A stretch of DNA of 53,962 nt from Bryobacterales bacterium (GTDB taxonomy: Bacteria > Acidobacteriota > Terriglobia > Bryobacterales > Bryobacteraceae), in contig DAIDHC010000111.1 in assembly GCA_027452065.1 (NCBI GenBank), positions 1-53,962 of the forward strand, given 5' to 3'. The position numbers were made by a program, and so were the translations under genes. The notes under the pieces were generated by a model. The model worked only from the letters and a program-made list of their open reading frames with translations, made no database searches and was not told the DNA's origin. Numbering within the stretch: the first letter of the stretch is position 1; the number at the start of each line of letters is the position of its first letter. Of this stretch, positions 24,669 to 33,936 are shown in pieces.

Positions 24669-25378
24669 CTAGGGAATTCCGATTTTTTCGCGAAGGATCG
24701 GCTCGATGGGTTTGAGGTTGAGCTGCGCAGCGAGAAAACGCGCGCGGTCGCTGATGGCAGCAGTGTCGAGGACGTCATGGGCGGTGTCGTACCACTTTAA
24801 GGTCTTCGGATTGCTTGCCGCCGCAAAGAACGCTTTCGCCTGGCTCCCGGTGACGCCGGAGGCGAACGCGATGGGCGAGGTCCGGAGGTGAATGCTCATG
24901 CCCGGAAGCCCGACTTCAAACACGGCGGCGCGAAAGCGCCGGCCGGCGGCGAGGGTAGGTCGGCGCCGCGGCGAATGCTGACCACCGCCTGCTTCATCGG
25001 CCCGGGCCAGGCGGCCGCCGGCGCGGACCAGTCCGGTGCGATGGGATCGATGAGGAGAGAGACTGCGCCCGCCTGTGCCAGCAGAAGGGCGTCGGGAAGC
25101 TGCTCGAAGTATCCGCTGGAGTGCATCCAGATGATGCCGCCGGTCCGGGAGGCGCCGCGGGGAGGAGTGACGAGAAGACAATCAACCCGCACTCCCGGGG
25201 ACACGGCGAAATTCAGGCGGTCGATGCGGATGCCGTTGCGGACGGCGACTTCGTGCAGCCGTGGATCGAGCGGAGCACCGTGATCGTAGGCGAACGCCGA
25301 TAGGTCGGCGGCGAACAACCGGGCCGCGCAAAGGCCGCAGAGTGCGATGAGGCGCATTCGGAAGGGTCTGGTTCGCAT
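24669..25378 (-). pseudogene. Broken secreted alpha/beta hydrolase gene
   Basis: Two frames together spell parts of one secreted hydrolase. The upstream part has a signal peptide (RLIALCGLCAARLFAADL) and a start typical of dienelactone-hydrolase-like enzymes (VDCLLVTPPRGASRTGGIIW, then SLLIDPIAPDWS). It runs up to IRRGADL. The downstream part, in another frame, begins about FRAAVFEVGLPGMSIHLRTS and ends with a normal C-terminus (WYDTAHDVLDTAA). The frame switch lies near 24,940-24,990. The stretch that should carry the GxSxG nucleophile elbow is missing, so both a deletion and a frameshift have occurred. About 236 codons remain where such proteins usually have around 300. A sequencing error alone would not explain the missing segment. 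Confidence 0.75.
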
Positions 25379-25456
25379 TGTATGACATCGCGGAGGTCAT
25401 CTTCGAGCGGCGAGGCGCGCTGCGCGGGCCTGTGTGCGGACGCGCGTTGCGGGCGG

Positions 25457-25497
25457 GGAGGCCGGCCGGGCGGAGAAGACCGGCAGTTCCGGCCGGC
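25457..25497 (-). terminator. Hairpin downstream of czcA
   Basis: GCCGGCCGG (25459-25467) pairs with CCGGCCGGC (25487-25495), extended by a G-T and an A-T pair. It lies about 50 bases past the czcA stop on the minus strand and would end the czcCBA transcript before the pseudogene. No T-tract. Confidence 0.4.
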
Positions 25498-25542
25498 TTC
25501 CGGCGGCGGGTTATGGGCGAGCGCGGGCGCCCCGGTTCAGCG

Positions 25543-28500
25543 TTATTCGGCTTCCATAGTAAGGTCGGGCTCGGGAAGTTGGTCGTCCTGGCGGGCGATC
25601 CAGACGTAGAGCGTGGGCAGCACGAAGATGCTCATGATGAGCGTGGCGCTGAGGCCGCCGACGATGACGATGGCGAAGGGGCGCTGGGAGTCGGAGCCGA
25701 TGCCGTGGCTGAGGGCGGCGGGCAGGAGGCCGAGGGTGGCGACGAGCATGGTCATCATGATGGGGCGCAGGCGGAGGACGGCGCCTTCGACGGCGGCGTC
25801 CTCGATGCTGAAGCCGCGCGTGCGGAGCTGGTTGATGTACTCGATCATGATGACGCCGGTCTGGACCGAGACGCCGAACAGGGCGAGGAAGCCGATGCCG
25901 CTGGAGACGGAGAAATGAGTGCCGGTGAGCAGCAGGGCGAAGACGCCGCCGATGGGGGCGAGCAGGATGATCATCATGACGAGGCCGGCCCATTTGAAGG
26001 ACTTGTACATCGAGTAGAGGATCATGAAGATCACCAGCACCGTGATGGGCACGATGACGGCGAGGCGCTTGTTGGCGCGTTTTTCGCTTTCATACTCGCC
26101 GGCCCAGTCCAGGTGGTAGCCGGCGGGGAGCTTGACCTGGCGGTTGACCTTTTCGATGGCCTCTTCGACGGTGCTGCCGAGGTCGCGGCCGCGGACGCTG
26201 TATTTGATGGCCACGTAGCGGGAATTGTTTTCGCGGTAGATTTCCTCCGCTCCGTCCTCGGTGTGGATCTTACAAAGCTGGGCCAGCGATACGCGTTCCC
26301 CCGAAGGAGCAAGCAGGCGGATGTTGGCGATCTGGGAGGGAGTGGAGCGGAATTGGGGCTGATAGCGGACGACGAGGTCGTAGCGCGCCTCGCCTTTGAG
26401 GACCTGGGTGACGGGCTTGCCGCCGATGGCCGTCTCGATGGCGTCCTGAACGTCGGTGACGTTGATGCCGTAGCGGGCGGCGGCGGCGCGGTCGACTTCC
26501 AGGTTGAGGTTGGGCTGGCCGATGACGCGGAACAGACCGAGGTCGGCGACGCCGGGGATGTGGCCCATGACGTCGACGATGCGGTCGCCGGTTTCCTCGA
26601 GCAGCTTGAGATCGGTGCCGAATAATTTGACGGCCAGTTCGCCTTTGACGCCGCTGACGGCCTCTTCCATGTTGTCGGAAATGGGTTGCGAGAAATTCCA
26701 AAGCACGCCCGGAATTTTTTCCACCTCGCGGTCCATGGCGGCGATGAGCTCTTCCTTGTCCTGGTGGAAGATCGGGCGCCAGCTTTCCTTGGGCTCGAGG
26801 TCGACGAAGTATTCGGTGTTGAAGAAGCCGGTGGTGTCGGTGCCGTCATCGGGGCGGCCAACCTGGCTGACAACCTGTTTGACCTCGGGGAAGCGGGAGA
26901 AGCGGATGCGGGCGTCCTCCATGATGCGCTCGCCTTCGGAGGCGCCGGTGGAAGGAGCGAGGGTTCCGCGGGCCCAGATGGCGCCTTCGTCGAGGTGCGG
27001 CAGAAATTCGGAGCCGATGCGCCCGGTATAGACGACGGCGGCGATGATGGAGAACAGCACGACGGGAATGGCGAGGGTGACGAAGCGGTGTTCGACGCTC
27101 CAGCGGAGCGCGACGCGGTAGCGCTCGATGACGAATACCAGGACGGGGTTGTGCCACTCCTTGGTGGCGCGGCGGAACAGGATGCTGGCCAGGACCGGAG
27201 CCAGCAGCATGGAGAACAGGAGGGCGCCGAGGAGAGCGAAAGCCACCGTCCAGGCCATGGGGCGGAACAGGCGTCCTTCCACCTGCTGGAGGGTGAAGAT
27301 GGGCAGGTAGGCGGTGATGATGATGGTGATGGCGTAAAAGACGGGCCGCTGGACTTCGAAGGCGGCGTGCTGGATTTTTTCAAAGATGGTGCGGCTGCTC
27401 TCCTCGCGCATGCCGAGGTGGCGGAGGATATTTTCCACCATGACCACGGCGCCATCGACCACCATGCCGAAGTCCAGCGCGCCGAGCGAGAGAAGGTTGG
27501 CGGGAATGTGGCGGAGGTCGAGGCAGATGGAGGCGAACAGCAGCGAGAAGGGAATTGTCAGAGCGACGATGAGGGCGCTGCGGAGATTGCCGAGGAAGAG
27601 GAAAAGAATGATGACCACCAGGATGATGCCCTCGGTGAGGTTGTGCATCACGGTATGAGTGGTGAAGTGGACCAGGTCGCTGCGGTCGAGGAACGGGACG
27701 ACTTTGACGCCGGGAGGGAGGATGTGTTCGTTGAGTTCCTTGATTTTGGCGTGGACGCCTTCCAGGGCATGCTCGGCCTCGGCGCCTTTGCGCAGCAGGA
27801 CGATGCCTTCCACGACGTCGTCCCGGTCCAGGACCCGGCCGGGGCCGATGTTGGTCGCCTTGCCGATGTGGCCGAGGCGGATTCGGGGGCCCTGGGCGAT
27901 TTCGGCGACGTCGCGGAGGCGGACCGGCGTGCCGTTGACGGTTTTGACGACGGTGGATGCGACATCGGCGGACTCGCGGACGAGACCGACTTCGCGGACG
28001 TTGATCTGCTGCGAGCCGAGCTCGATGAAGCTGCCGCCGGAGTTGACGTTGTTGTTGGCGACGGCGTTTTCGACATCGGCGATGGCGACGCCGTAGGCGA
28101 TCAACTTGTCGGGATCGACGCGGACCTGATACTCGCGGGTCGGGCCGCCGAAGCTGGACACGTCGACGATGTTGGGCACGGACTTGAACTGCTTTTCGAG
28201 CTGCCAGTCCTCGATGGACTTCAGCTCCATGACGTCGTACTCGGGGTTGGTGCTCTGCAGCGTATAGAAGAGGATCTGGCCGACGGGGCTGTAGTCGGAG
28301 CCGATGGAGGGCTGGAGGTTGCTGGGGAGGGTGACCTGGGCGAGATGTTCAAGGACCTGCTGGCGGTTGCTGAGGTTGTTGGAGTCGTCATCGAAGATGA
28401 GCATGAGGCTCGACAGGCCGGCGAGGGAGACGGAGCGGAGCTGGGTGAGGTGGGCGACTCCGTTCATCTGGATTTCGATGGGGATGGAGACCTGCTGTTC

Positions 28501-28683
28501 GATTTCTTCGGCGGCGCGGCCGGGCCACTGGGTGATGACCTGGACGTAGTTGTTGGCGACGTCGGGATATGCTTCGACGGGGAGATTGCGGAAGCTGACG
28601 ATGCCCCAGATCAGCAGGAGGATGCCGAAGGCGAGAACGACGAAGCGTTTATTGAGAGCGGAGCCGACTATTTTGGCGATCAT
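25543..28683 (-). CDS. czcA: CzcA-type heavy-metal RND permease
   Basis: A 1046-residue inner-membrane proton/metal antiporter. TM4 carries DFGMVVDGAVVMVEN (404-418), the signature of the Zn/Co/Cd (HME1, CzcA) class; CusA has a different motif here. The start IVGSALNKRFVVLAFGILLL is typical TM1, and RNLPVEAYPDVANNYVQV follows it. It is the last gene of a czcCBA operon on the minus strand, 19 bases after czcB. No Shine-Dalgarno is visible; the bases before the ATG are CCTCCTCCG, so translation probably depends on coupling. Metal range cannot be fixed from sequence. Confidence 0.93.
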   Translation of the reverse strand: MIAKIVGSALNKRFVVLAFGILLLIWGIVSFRNLPVEAYPDVANNYVQVITQWPGRAAEEIEQQVSIPIEIQMNGVAHLTQLRSVSLAGLSSLMLIFDDDSNNLSNRQQVLEHLAQVTLPSNLQPSIGSDYSPVGQILFYTLQSTNPEYDVMELKSIEDWQLEKQFKSVPNIVDVSSFGGPTREYQVRVDPDKLIAYGVAIADVENAVANNNVNSGGSFIELGSQQINVREVGLVRESADVASTVVKTVNGTPVRLRDVAEIAQGPRIRLGHIGKATNIGPGRVLDRDDVVEGIVLLRKGAEAEHALEGVHAKIKELNEHILPPGVKVVPFLDRSDLVHFTTHTVMHNLTEGIILVVIILFLFLGNLRSALIVALTIPFSLLFASICLDLRHIPANLLSLGALDFGMVVDGAVVMVENILRHLGMREESSRTIFEKIQHAAFEVQRPVFYAITIIITAYLPIFTLQQVEGRLFRPMAWTVAFALLGALLFSMLLAPVLASILFRRATKEWHNPVLVFVIERYRVALRWSVEHRFVTLAIPVVLFSIIAAVVYTGRIGSEFLPHLDEGAIWARGTLAPSTGASEGERIMEDARIRFSRFPEVKQVVSQVGRPDDGTDTTGFFNTEYFVDLEPKESWRPIFHQDKEELIAAMDREVEKIPGVLWNFSQPISDNMEEAVSGVKGELAVKLFGTDLKLLEETGDRIVDVMGHIPGVADLGLFRVIGQPNLNLEVDRAAAARYGINVTDVQDAIETAIGGKPVTQVLKGEARYDLVVRYQPQFRSTPSQIANIRLLAPSGERVSLAQLCKIHTEDGAEEIYRENNSRYVAIKYSVRGRDLGSTVEEAIEKVNRQVKLPAGYHLDWAGEYESEKRANKRLAVIVPITVLVIFMILYSMYKSFKWAGLVMMIILLAPIGGVFALLLTGTHFSVSSGIGFLALFGVSVQTGVIMIEYINQLRTRGFSIEDAAVEGAVLRLRPIMMTMLVATLGLLPAALSHGIGSDSQRPFAIVIVGGLSATLIMSIFVLPTLYVWIARQDDQLPEPDLTMEAE

Positions 28684-28702
28684 CGGAGGAGGTGTGAGGA
28701 GC

Positions 28703-29845
28703 TCATTGGTTGGTGGCGGCCGATTCCATCTGGAGGGCGTTGGCGACGATGGAGTCGCCGGCGGCGAGGCCGCTGACCACCTCGCGGGAGCCGTCGGGCG
28801 CGGTGATGCCGGCGAGGATTTCGGTGCGGCGGAAGCGGTTGCCGCCCTCCGGGCGAAACACCCAGTCGCGGTCGTGGAGGCGCATGACGGCGGTGGAGGC
28901 GACGAAGAGCCGCGGCGTGGCGGAGGCGGCGGTGAAGGTGGCGACGGCGAACATGCCGACGCGCATGAGGCCGCCGGGGTTGGGGAGCTCGATGCGGACT
29001 TTGGCCGAGCGCGTGGCGTTGTCGAGGACGGTGGCGATGTTGGAAATGCGGCCGTGGAACTCGCGGTCCGGGTAGGCGTTGAGGCGGACGGAGGCGGGCT
29101 CGCCGGTCTGCACCTGGCTCAGGTTGTTTTCATAGACGTCGCAGACCACCCAGACGCGGGACAGATCCGCGATGGTGAACAGGTTGGGGCTGTTGTCGGT
29201 GGATTTCACGGCGGTGCCGGCGGTCACGTTCTGCTCGACGATGAAGCCGGAAACGGGGGCTTTGATATCGATGACGGGGGAAGGATTTTTGGGGTCGGCG
29301 CCGTAGAGCAGAAGCTGTTTTTCGGCGGTGTGGAGGGCGACGGCCGCCTTGGCCTCGGCGTCCTGGGCGATCTCGAGGTCTTTGACGGCGTAGGCGCCTT
29401 TATCGAGGAGGAGCTGGGTGCGGTCGAGTTGCTTGCGGGCCAGCAGGTCGTCGGCGGCGGCCTGCTGGAAGGTGGAGATGGCGTTGGAGACATCGGGGCT
29501 GTCGATGCGCACCAGGACCTGGCCTTGCTCGACGTGGTCGCCGAGGCGCGCCAGAAGCTGCACGGCGCGGCCGGCGGCGAGGGAAAGGACGGGGACGGAG
29601 AGAGCCACGTCGGGGGCGATGGAGCCGTTGACGTGGAGCTGATCGGCGAAGGGGCGGGAGGCGACAGTGGCGAGGGGGAAGCGGGCGGCGTCGGGGATCT
29701 GGACGATGTTGGTGTCGGGGACTTCGACGACGTTGACGCGCGCAGGGTCGGTGGCATTGGGCGTTTGCGCGGCGCCGTTGCGGCCGCAGGCGGATAGCGC
29801 GGCCGAGGCCGCGAGGACGGCGGAGACAACGAGGAAACGGTTCAT
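28703..29845 (-). CDS. czcB: CzcB-type metal efflux adaptor lipoprotein
   Basis: A 380-residue membrane fusion protein. The N-terminus has a signal ending in ALSAC, a lipobox with the Cys at about 20, so it is probably lipid-anchored in the inner membrane. Lipoyl halves are seen at SLAAGRAVQLLARLGDHVEQ and IKAPVSGFIVEQNVTAGTAV, on either side of a helical hairpin (about 115-175). Then come the beta barrel (VWVVCDVYENNLSQVQTGEP) and membrane-proximal domain. The start overlaps the czcC stop (ATGA) and has GGGAGG 8 bases before it. It links CzcA to CzcC. A CzcB-type His-rich metal domain is not present. Confidence 0.92.
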   Translation of the reverse strand: MNRFLVVSAVLAASAALSACGRNGAAQTPNATDPARVNVVEVPDTNIVQIPDAARFPLATVASRPFADQLHVNGSIAPDVALSVPVLSLAAGRAVQLLARLGDHVEQGQVLVRIDSPDVSNAISTFQQAAADDLLARKQLDRTQLLLDKGAYAVKDLEIAQDAEAKAAVALHTAEKQLLLYGADPKNPSPVIDIKAPVSGFIVEQNVTAGTAVKSTDNSPNLFTIADLSRVWVVCDVYENNLSQVQTGEPASVRLNAYPDREFHGRISNIATVLDNATRSAKVRIELPNPGGLMRVGMFAVATFTAASATPRLFVASTAVMRLHDRDWVFRPEGGNRFRRTEILAGITAPDGSREVVSGLAAGDSIVANALQMESAATNQ

Positions 29846-31086
29846 GGGATGACCTCCCGGCCGACGGCCATGTTGAGCTGTGCGGCGGCGTTGAGATAGC
29901 TGGCGATGAGGTTGCGGTAAGCGACCTGGGTATCGCGGTAGGATTTCTGGGCTTCGAGGAAATCGAGCAGGCTGGCGCCGCCGTGCTGGTAGGCGAAGGC
30001 GACGGTATCGCGCACCTGGGCGGCTTCGTCGAGGTACTTCGATTTATAAGTGAGGATCAGGCCGCGGACGCTCATCACGGCGGTGTAGGCGGAATCGACG
30101 TCGGAGTAAACGCCGGCGACCACGGCGTCGCGGGCGCGCTCGGAGCGTTGGATTTCGAGTGCCGTGCGTTCCTTCTCGCCCTGGTTCTTATCGAAGATGC
30201 GGAGAGGAAAATCGATGCTGTAGCCGGAGCCGCCCGGGGAGCCGTTCAGGGTGGTGGCGAGGCCGACGGTGGGATCGGTGGAACCGTTGGCCCAGGCAAG
30301 CTTGTTGTTGGTGTGGGCCTGCTCGATGGAGGCGAGGGCGGCGATGAGGTCGGGGCGGCTGGCCAGGGCCTGCTGATGAAGCTCGTCGAGGATGAGGACG
30401 GTTTGTTTGAAGTCGAAGTCGCCGGTGATGTCGAAGGTGTCCACCGGAGTGCGGTCGTTCAGGAGCTGGAGAAGCTGGATTTTGGCGGTGCGGAGGTTGA
30501 CGAGGGCGGATTGATAGTCGCTTTCGAACTGAACGCGCTGCAGCTCGACGCGCTGGAAATCGATTTTGGCGATGTCGCCGGCGTTGAAGCGGTCGCGGGA
30601 GACGGCGATCTCCTTGTCGTAGTAATCGAGGTTGGCTTGAGCCAGGGCGAGCAGCGATTTGGCTTGCAGCGCGCTGACGAAGGCGGCGCGGAGAGTGAAC
30701 ATCAGGTTGCGGAGCAGGTCCTGGTGGGCCGAGGAGAGAATGGAGGTTTGCTCGCGGGCGCTCTGGAAGCGGAGCTGGCGTTTGTTGCGGCGCTCAATGA
30801 GATAGCTGACGCCGGCGATCACTTCGACGTTGGCCATCGGCCGGTAGGGCGGGCCGAAGTGGAGGAACTCGTACTGATCGTTGGTGAGGTTGATGTCGGG
30901 ATTGGGGCGGAGGTTGGCGGTAATCTCGTTGGCGCGGGATTCGTCGATGGTGACCAGATCGGCGGCCACCGTCGGGTTGTTGAGCTTGAAGCGCTCGACC
31001 ACCTGGTCGTAGGTGAGGGGCGCGGCGGCGCGGGCGGGCAGGCCGGCGGCGGCGAGAGCGAGTGCGATGAGAATCAGTCGGCGCAT
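29842..31086 (-). CDS. czcC: CzcC-type outer membrane channel
   Basis: A 414-residue TolC-like protein with signal peptide (MRRLILIALALAAAGLPARA) and two OEP repeats (LTYDQVVERFKLNNPTVAAD; QALASRPDLIAALASIEQAH). IERRNKRQLRFQSAREQT is a typical CzcC segment. The ATG at 31086 places the signal peptide correctly; an in-frame GTG at 31125 would add 13 residues with several Cys and is less likely. First gene of czcCBA, preceded by about 90 bases and an FG-GAP protein gene on the same strand, which may be its co-transcribed leader gene. Confidence 0.9.
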   Translation of the reverse strand: MRRLILIALALAAAGLPARAAAPLTYDQVVERFKLNNPTVAADLVTIDESRANEITANLRPNPDINLTNDQYEFLHFGPPYRPMANVEVIAGVSYLIERRNKRQLRFQSAREQTSILSSAHQDLLRNLMFTLRAAFVSALQAKSLLALAQANLDYYDKEIAVSRDRFNAGDIAKIDFQRVELQRVQFESDYQSALVNLRTAKIQLLQLLNDRTPVDTFDITGDFDFKQTVLILDELHQQALASRPDLIAALASIEQAHTNNKLAWANGSTDPTVGLATTLNGSPGGSGYSIDFPLRIFDKNQGEKERTALEIQRSERARDAVVAGVYSDVDSAYTAVMSVRGLILTYKSKYLDEAAQVRDTVAFAYQHGGASLLDFLEAQKSYRDTQVAYRNLIASYLNAAAQLNMAVGREVIP

Positions 31087-31177
31087 GGAAAGACACGGGC
31101 GACACGGGTAAACATGTCGGGACACCTCTTACACAGGGACCTAGTAACAGAAGAGCAACGGGGCTCGGAGCAAACGA

Positions 31178-31864
31178 TCAGGCGGACAAGGAGCCAGGAG
31201 GAGCGCGGGGGGCGGACGGAGCGAAGAGGCGTGCGGCGATGCGGGCTGGGGAACGGCGCGGCAACAGGAACGACGGCGCGCGCGCGGGAAGGTGAATGGC
31301 GGAGGCGCAGAGGGCCGCGCAGGGTTGTTTGGGGCGGGGGAGGAACAGCGGCGCCGAGTTGAAGAACGGGGCCGGAGAGACGGAGTTGCGCAGGGAGGGG
31401 AAGGGTTCGGCGGCGGGGAGAGTGTCGAGGCTGGCCTCGGTGAAGCCACCGCGGCCGTCGTTGATCCAGACGCCGACGGGACGGTGGAACAGGGCGCTGG
31501 TGACGACCAGGTCGAGATCATGATCGCCATCGACGTCCCAGGCGGCGAGGCTGAGGGAAGCGGAGCCGCCCGAGATGAGGAAAGAAGAAGTGACGCCGGG
31601 CGAGGAGGCGGAGCGGAGTTCGATGAGGTGAGTGAGGCCGGAGGGGCCGGGGGCGGTAAGGGAAAGCGATGCGGTGAGGAGGTCGAAGCGGCCGTCGCCG
31701 TCGAAGTCGCCGATGGCCCAGGCGGCCGAAGAGAACGGCCCGGGAATCGAGGGCCAGGAGGCGGCAGGCTGCGCCGCGCGGCTCAACAGAGGGAGGGAGA
31801 GCGCGAGGGCGAAGAAGACGGATTTGGAAGAAACGGGCATTCGCGCGTGCGTCAGGTTAAACAT
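31178..31864 (-). CDS. Secreted FG-GAP/VCBS repeat protein
   Basis: A protein of up to 228 residues with a signal peptide (SVFFALALSLPLLSRAAQPA) and two Ca-binding-type FG-GAP repeats, GDFDGDGRFDLL and WDVDGDHDLDLV, both with the D-x-D-x-D-G pattern. A third, partial repeat follows (VWINDGRGGF). The last 70 residues are low-complexity Pro/Ala/Arg, so it is much shorter than a full seven-blade propeller and may be a truncated relic. ATG 31864 or 31840; neither has a ribosome site. TTATCC lies just before 31864, so the transcript could be leaderless. It sits upstream of czcC on the same strand. A role in the metal pump is not implied. Confidence 0.65.
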   Translation of the reverse strand: MFNLTHARMPVSSKSVFFALALSLPLLSRAAQPAASWPSIPGPFSSAAWAIGDFDGDGRFDLLTASLSLTAPGPSGLTHLIELRSASSPGVTSSFLISGGSASLSLAAWDVDGDHDLDLVVTSALFHRPVGVWINDGRGGFTEASLDTLPAAEPFPSLRNSVSPAPFFNSAPLFLPRPKQPCAALCASAIHLPARAPSFLLPRRSPARIAARLFAPSAPRAPPGSLSA

Positions 31865-32005
31865 TTAGGATAACAGAGGGTGGGAGCGGGGAAGCTCAGG
31901 TGAATGGAATGGCTCATGCGGGGACGCGGGCCGGGCGCTTCAGGGGGGGCCGAGGGGGAGTTCGTTGCGCTCGTGGGCCATGTTCCCGCCGGGGTCGATT
32001 CGCGT

Positions 32006-32623
32006 TCAGATTTCCCGCGGCCGGGGGCGTTCGGTGACCGGGTGGGCGGGCCGGGGCGGCAGCGGGCGTTTGGAGCCGCCGCGGGGTTCGGCGTCGAGCA
32101 GGGCTTCCAGAGACGGGTAGGCGTAGATGGTCGGAGCATGGCTCTGCATGAGGCCGCCGGTGTCGGCAGTGGGGCCGTAGGTGCTGTGGAGGCCGCGGCC
32201 GAGCATGCGGAGCAGCGCCAGTTGCTGGCCGCGGTGCTGGGCGGTGTGGGCGATGCGGCGGGTGAGGACCCAGGCGCGGGAGCGGGGGACGTCGAAAAAC
32301 GTCACCGGCTCTTCCCACCAGGAGGCGGGCTGCGAGCGGAGAGCGAGAAGGCGTTTGCCGGAGTCCTCGGCGTAGCGGGCGATGAAGTCAAGCCGCGTTT
32401 CGCGCGCCGGCAGCGGCGGGGCGGCGACGTCGATGCCGAGGATGGCGCGAAACCAGATGTCCTCGCTCACGCACTGGTGCACCATGTGTTCGTGAAAGCT
32501 GCGGCCGCGCGGGTCGGAGGCGTGGGGGCGCATGGGGAGGTCATCGTCGCCGAACATGGCCCAGACGCTGACGACTTTGATGCGCTCGGTTTCGTAGGTG
32601 TCGCAGAGGAAGTCGTAAGGCAT
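32006..32623 (-). CDS. DinB family protein
   Basis: A 205-residue DinB/YfiT-type four-helix protein. Metal-ligand His residues fit the pattern: H in FHEHMVHQCVSEDIWFRAI, and TRRIAHTAQHRGQQLALLRM, where the HxxxH arrangement is the most conserved part of the family. Members are often thiol- or metal-dependent transferases; substrate unknown. Residues after about 170 form a Pro/Arg-rich extension. AAAGGAGT six bases before the ATG at 32623 settles the start, although the frame is open well upstream. It is divergent from the MFS gene, 68 bases away. Confidence 0.85.
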   Translation of the reverse strand: MPYDFLCDTYETERIKVVSVWAMFGDDDLPMRPHASDPRGRSFHEHMVHQCVSEDIWFRAILGIDVAAPPLPARETRLDFIARYAEDSGKRLLALRSQPASWWEEPVTFFDVPRSRAWVLTRRIAHTAQHRGQQLALLRMLGRGLHSTYGPTADTGGLMQSHAPTIYAYPSLEALLDAEPRGGSKRPLPPRPAHPVTERPRPREI

Positions 32624-32691
32624 GCGGACTCCTTTGAGGCCAGCATAGCGATTGCGGGAACCCGGGCGGAGTATCGTGAAGGCGGAGGGCG

Positions 32692-33882
32692 GTGGAATTG
32701 AACCGGGCGAGGGCACGGCTGGCGCGGAACGTGGTGGTGTTGTCGTGGGTGAGTTTGTTTCAGGACGTGGCGTCGGAGATGCTGTATCCGGTGCTGCCGT
32801 TGTTTTTGATCGGGGAGTTGGGGGCGGGGGCGGCGGTTGTGGGGGTGATGGAAGGTTTGGGGGAAGGGCTGGCGGCGGTGTTGAAAGGGGTGTCGGGGAG
32901 GCTGGCGGACCGCAGAGGGCGGCGGGGCTTGGTGGCGGCCGGGTACGGGTTGTCGACGGTGGCGAAGGCTTTGATGGGGCTGGTGGGGAGCTGGCCGTAT
33001 TTTCTGGCGTGCCGGTTGGTGGACCGCGCGGGCAAGGGGCTGCGGACCTCGCCGCGGGATGCTCTGATTGCCGCGGACACGGCGCCGGAGGACCGGGGGC
33101 GCGCGTTCGGGTTTCACCGGGCGATGGACACGGCGGGGGCGGTGGCCGGGCCGCTGATCGGGCTGGCGCTGTACGAGGCGCTGGGGCATCGGATGCGGCC
33201 GTTATTTTGGGCGGCGGTGGCGCCGGCCCTGGTGAGCACGGCATTGACCGGGTGGCTGCGGGAGGGGCCGCGGCGGCCGAAGACGGAGGACCGGGGCGGG
33301 CGGCGCGGGCTGCCGCGGCGGTACTGGAAAGTGCTGGCGGTGACCACGGCCTTCGGGCTGGCGAATTTTCCCGATGCGCTGATCATTGTGCGGATGAAGG
33401 CGCTGGGGCTGGGATTTGCGGAGGTGATGGCGGCATACACTCTATACAATGTGTGCTACGCGGGGTTGAGTTATCCGGCGGGGCTGCTGGCGGACCGGTG
33501 GCCGAAGCCGGTTGTATACGGGGCGGGCCTGGCGGTGTTCGCGGTGGTGTCGGCCGGGTTCGGGCTGGCGCGGAGCGCGGCGTGGGCGTGGCCGTTGATC
33601 GCGCTCTACGGAGCCTACACCGCGCTCACCGACGGCGTGGGGAAGGCGTGGGTGTCGAGCCTGGCGCCGGAGGAGAGCGTGGGCGCGGCGCTGGGGTATT
33701 TCCAGGGGGCGGGCGGCGCGGCGAGGGTGGTGGCCGGCGTCTGGGCGGGGCTGTTGTGGGGGCCGGCGGGGGTTGTGCCGTTTCTGATATCGGCGGTGGT
33801 GGCGGGCGTGTTGGGCGTTGGGCTGGTGGCGGGCGCGGGTGGAATGGGGAGGAGCGTTCCGCTCTTGCGGGAACAGGATTAG
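32692..33882 (+). CDS. MFS transporter
   Basis: A 396-residue major facilitator with about 12 TM segments. The loop 2-3 motif is GRLADRRGRRGL, the standard MFS motif A form. LVDRAGKGLRTSPRDALIAA is typical of a group of uncharacterised MFS proteins sometimes called YxlH-like or multidrug. The second half has a degenerate copy (GLLADRWPKPVV). Start GTG with GGAGG six bases before it. Substrate unknown. It ends 54 bases from the convergent DUF2252 gene. Confidence 0.88.
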   Translation: MELNRARARLARNVVVLSWVSLFQDVASEMLYPVLPLFLIGELGAGAAVVGVMEGLGEGLAAVLKGVSGRLADRRGRRGLVAAGYGLSTVAKALMGLVGSWPYFLACRLVDRAGKGLRTSPRDALIAADTAPEDRGRAFGFHRAMDTAGAVAGPLIGLALYEALGHRMRPLFWAAVAPALVSTALTGWLREGPRRPKTEDRGGRRGLPRRYWKVLAVTTAFGLANFPDALIIVRMKALGLGFAEVMAAYTLYNVCYAGLSYPAGLLADRWPKPVVYGAGLAVFAVVSAGFGLARSAAWAWPLIALYGAYTALTDGVGKAWVSSLAPEESVGAALGYFQGAGGAARVVAGVWAGLLWGPAGVVPFLISAVVAGVLGVGLVAGAGGMGRSVPLLREQD

Positions 33883-33890
33883 CCTTCGAT

Positions 33891-33915
33891 GGCGGCCCGC
33901 TTCAGCGGCGCCGCC
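33891..33915. terminator. Hairpin between convergent MFS and DUF2252 genes
   Basis: GGCGGC-CCGC (33891-33900), loop TTCA, GCGG-C-GCCGCC (33905-33915) form a 10-bp stem with one bulged C. It lies in the 54-bp gap and can fold on both strands. There is no T-tract. Confidence 0.5.
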
Positions 33916-33936
33916 GGAGCCTCCCGTCGCGGCCGC

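Noticed and set aside
26686..28776. Long + strand open frame opposite czcA
   Set aside because: Same artefact of codon bias; czcA has all family motifs.
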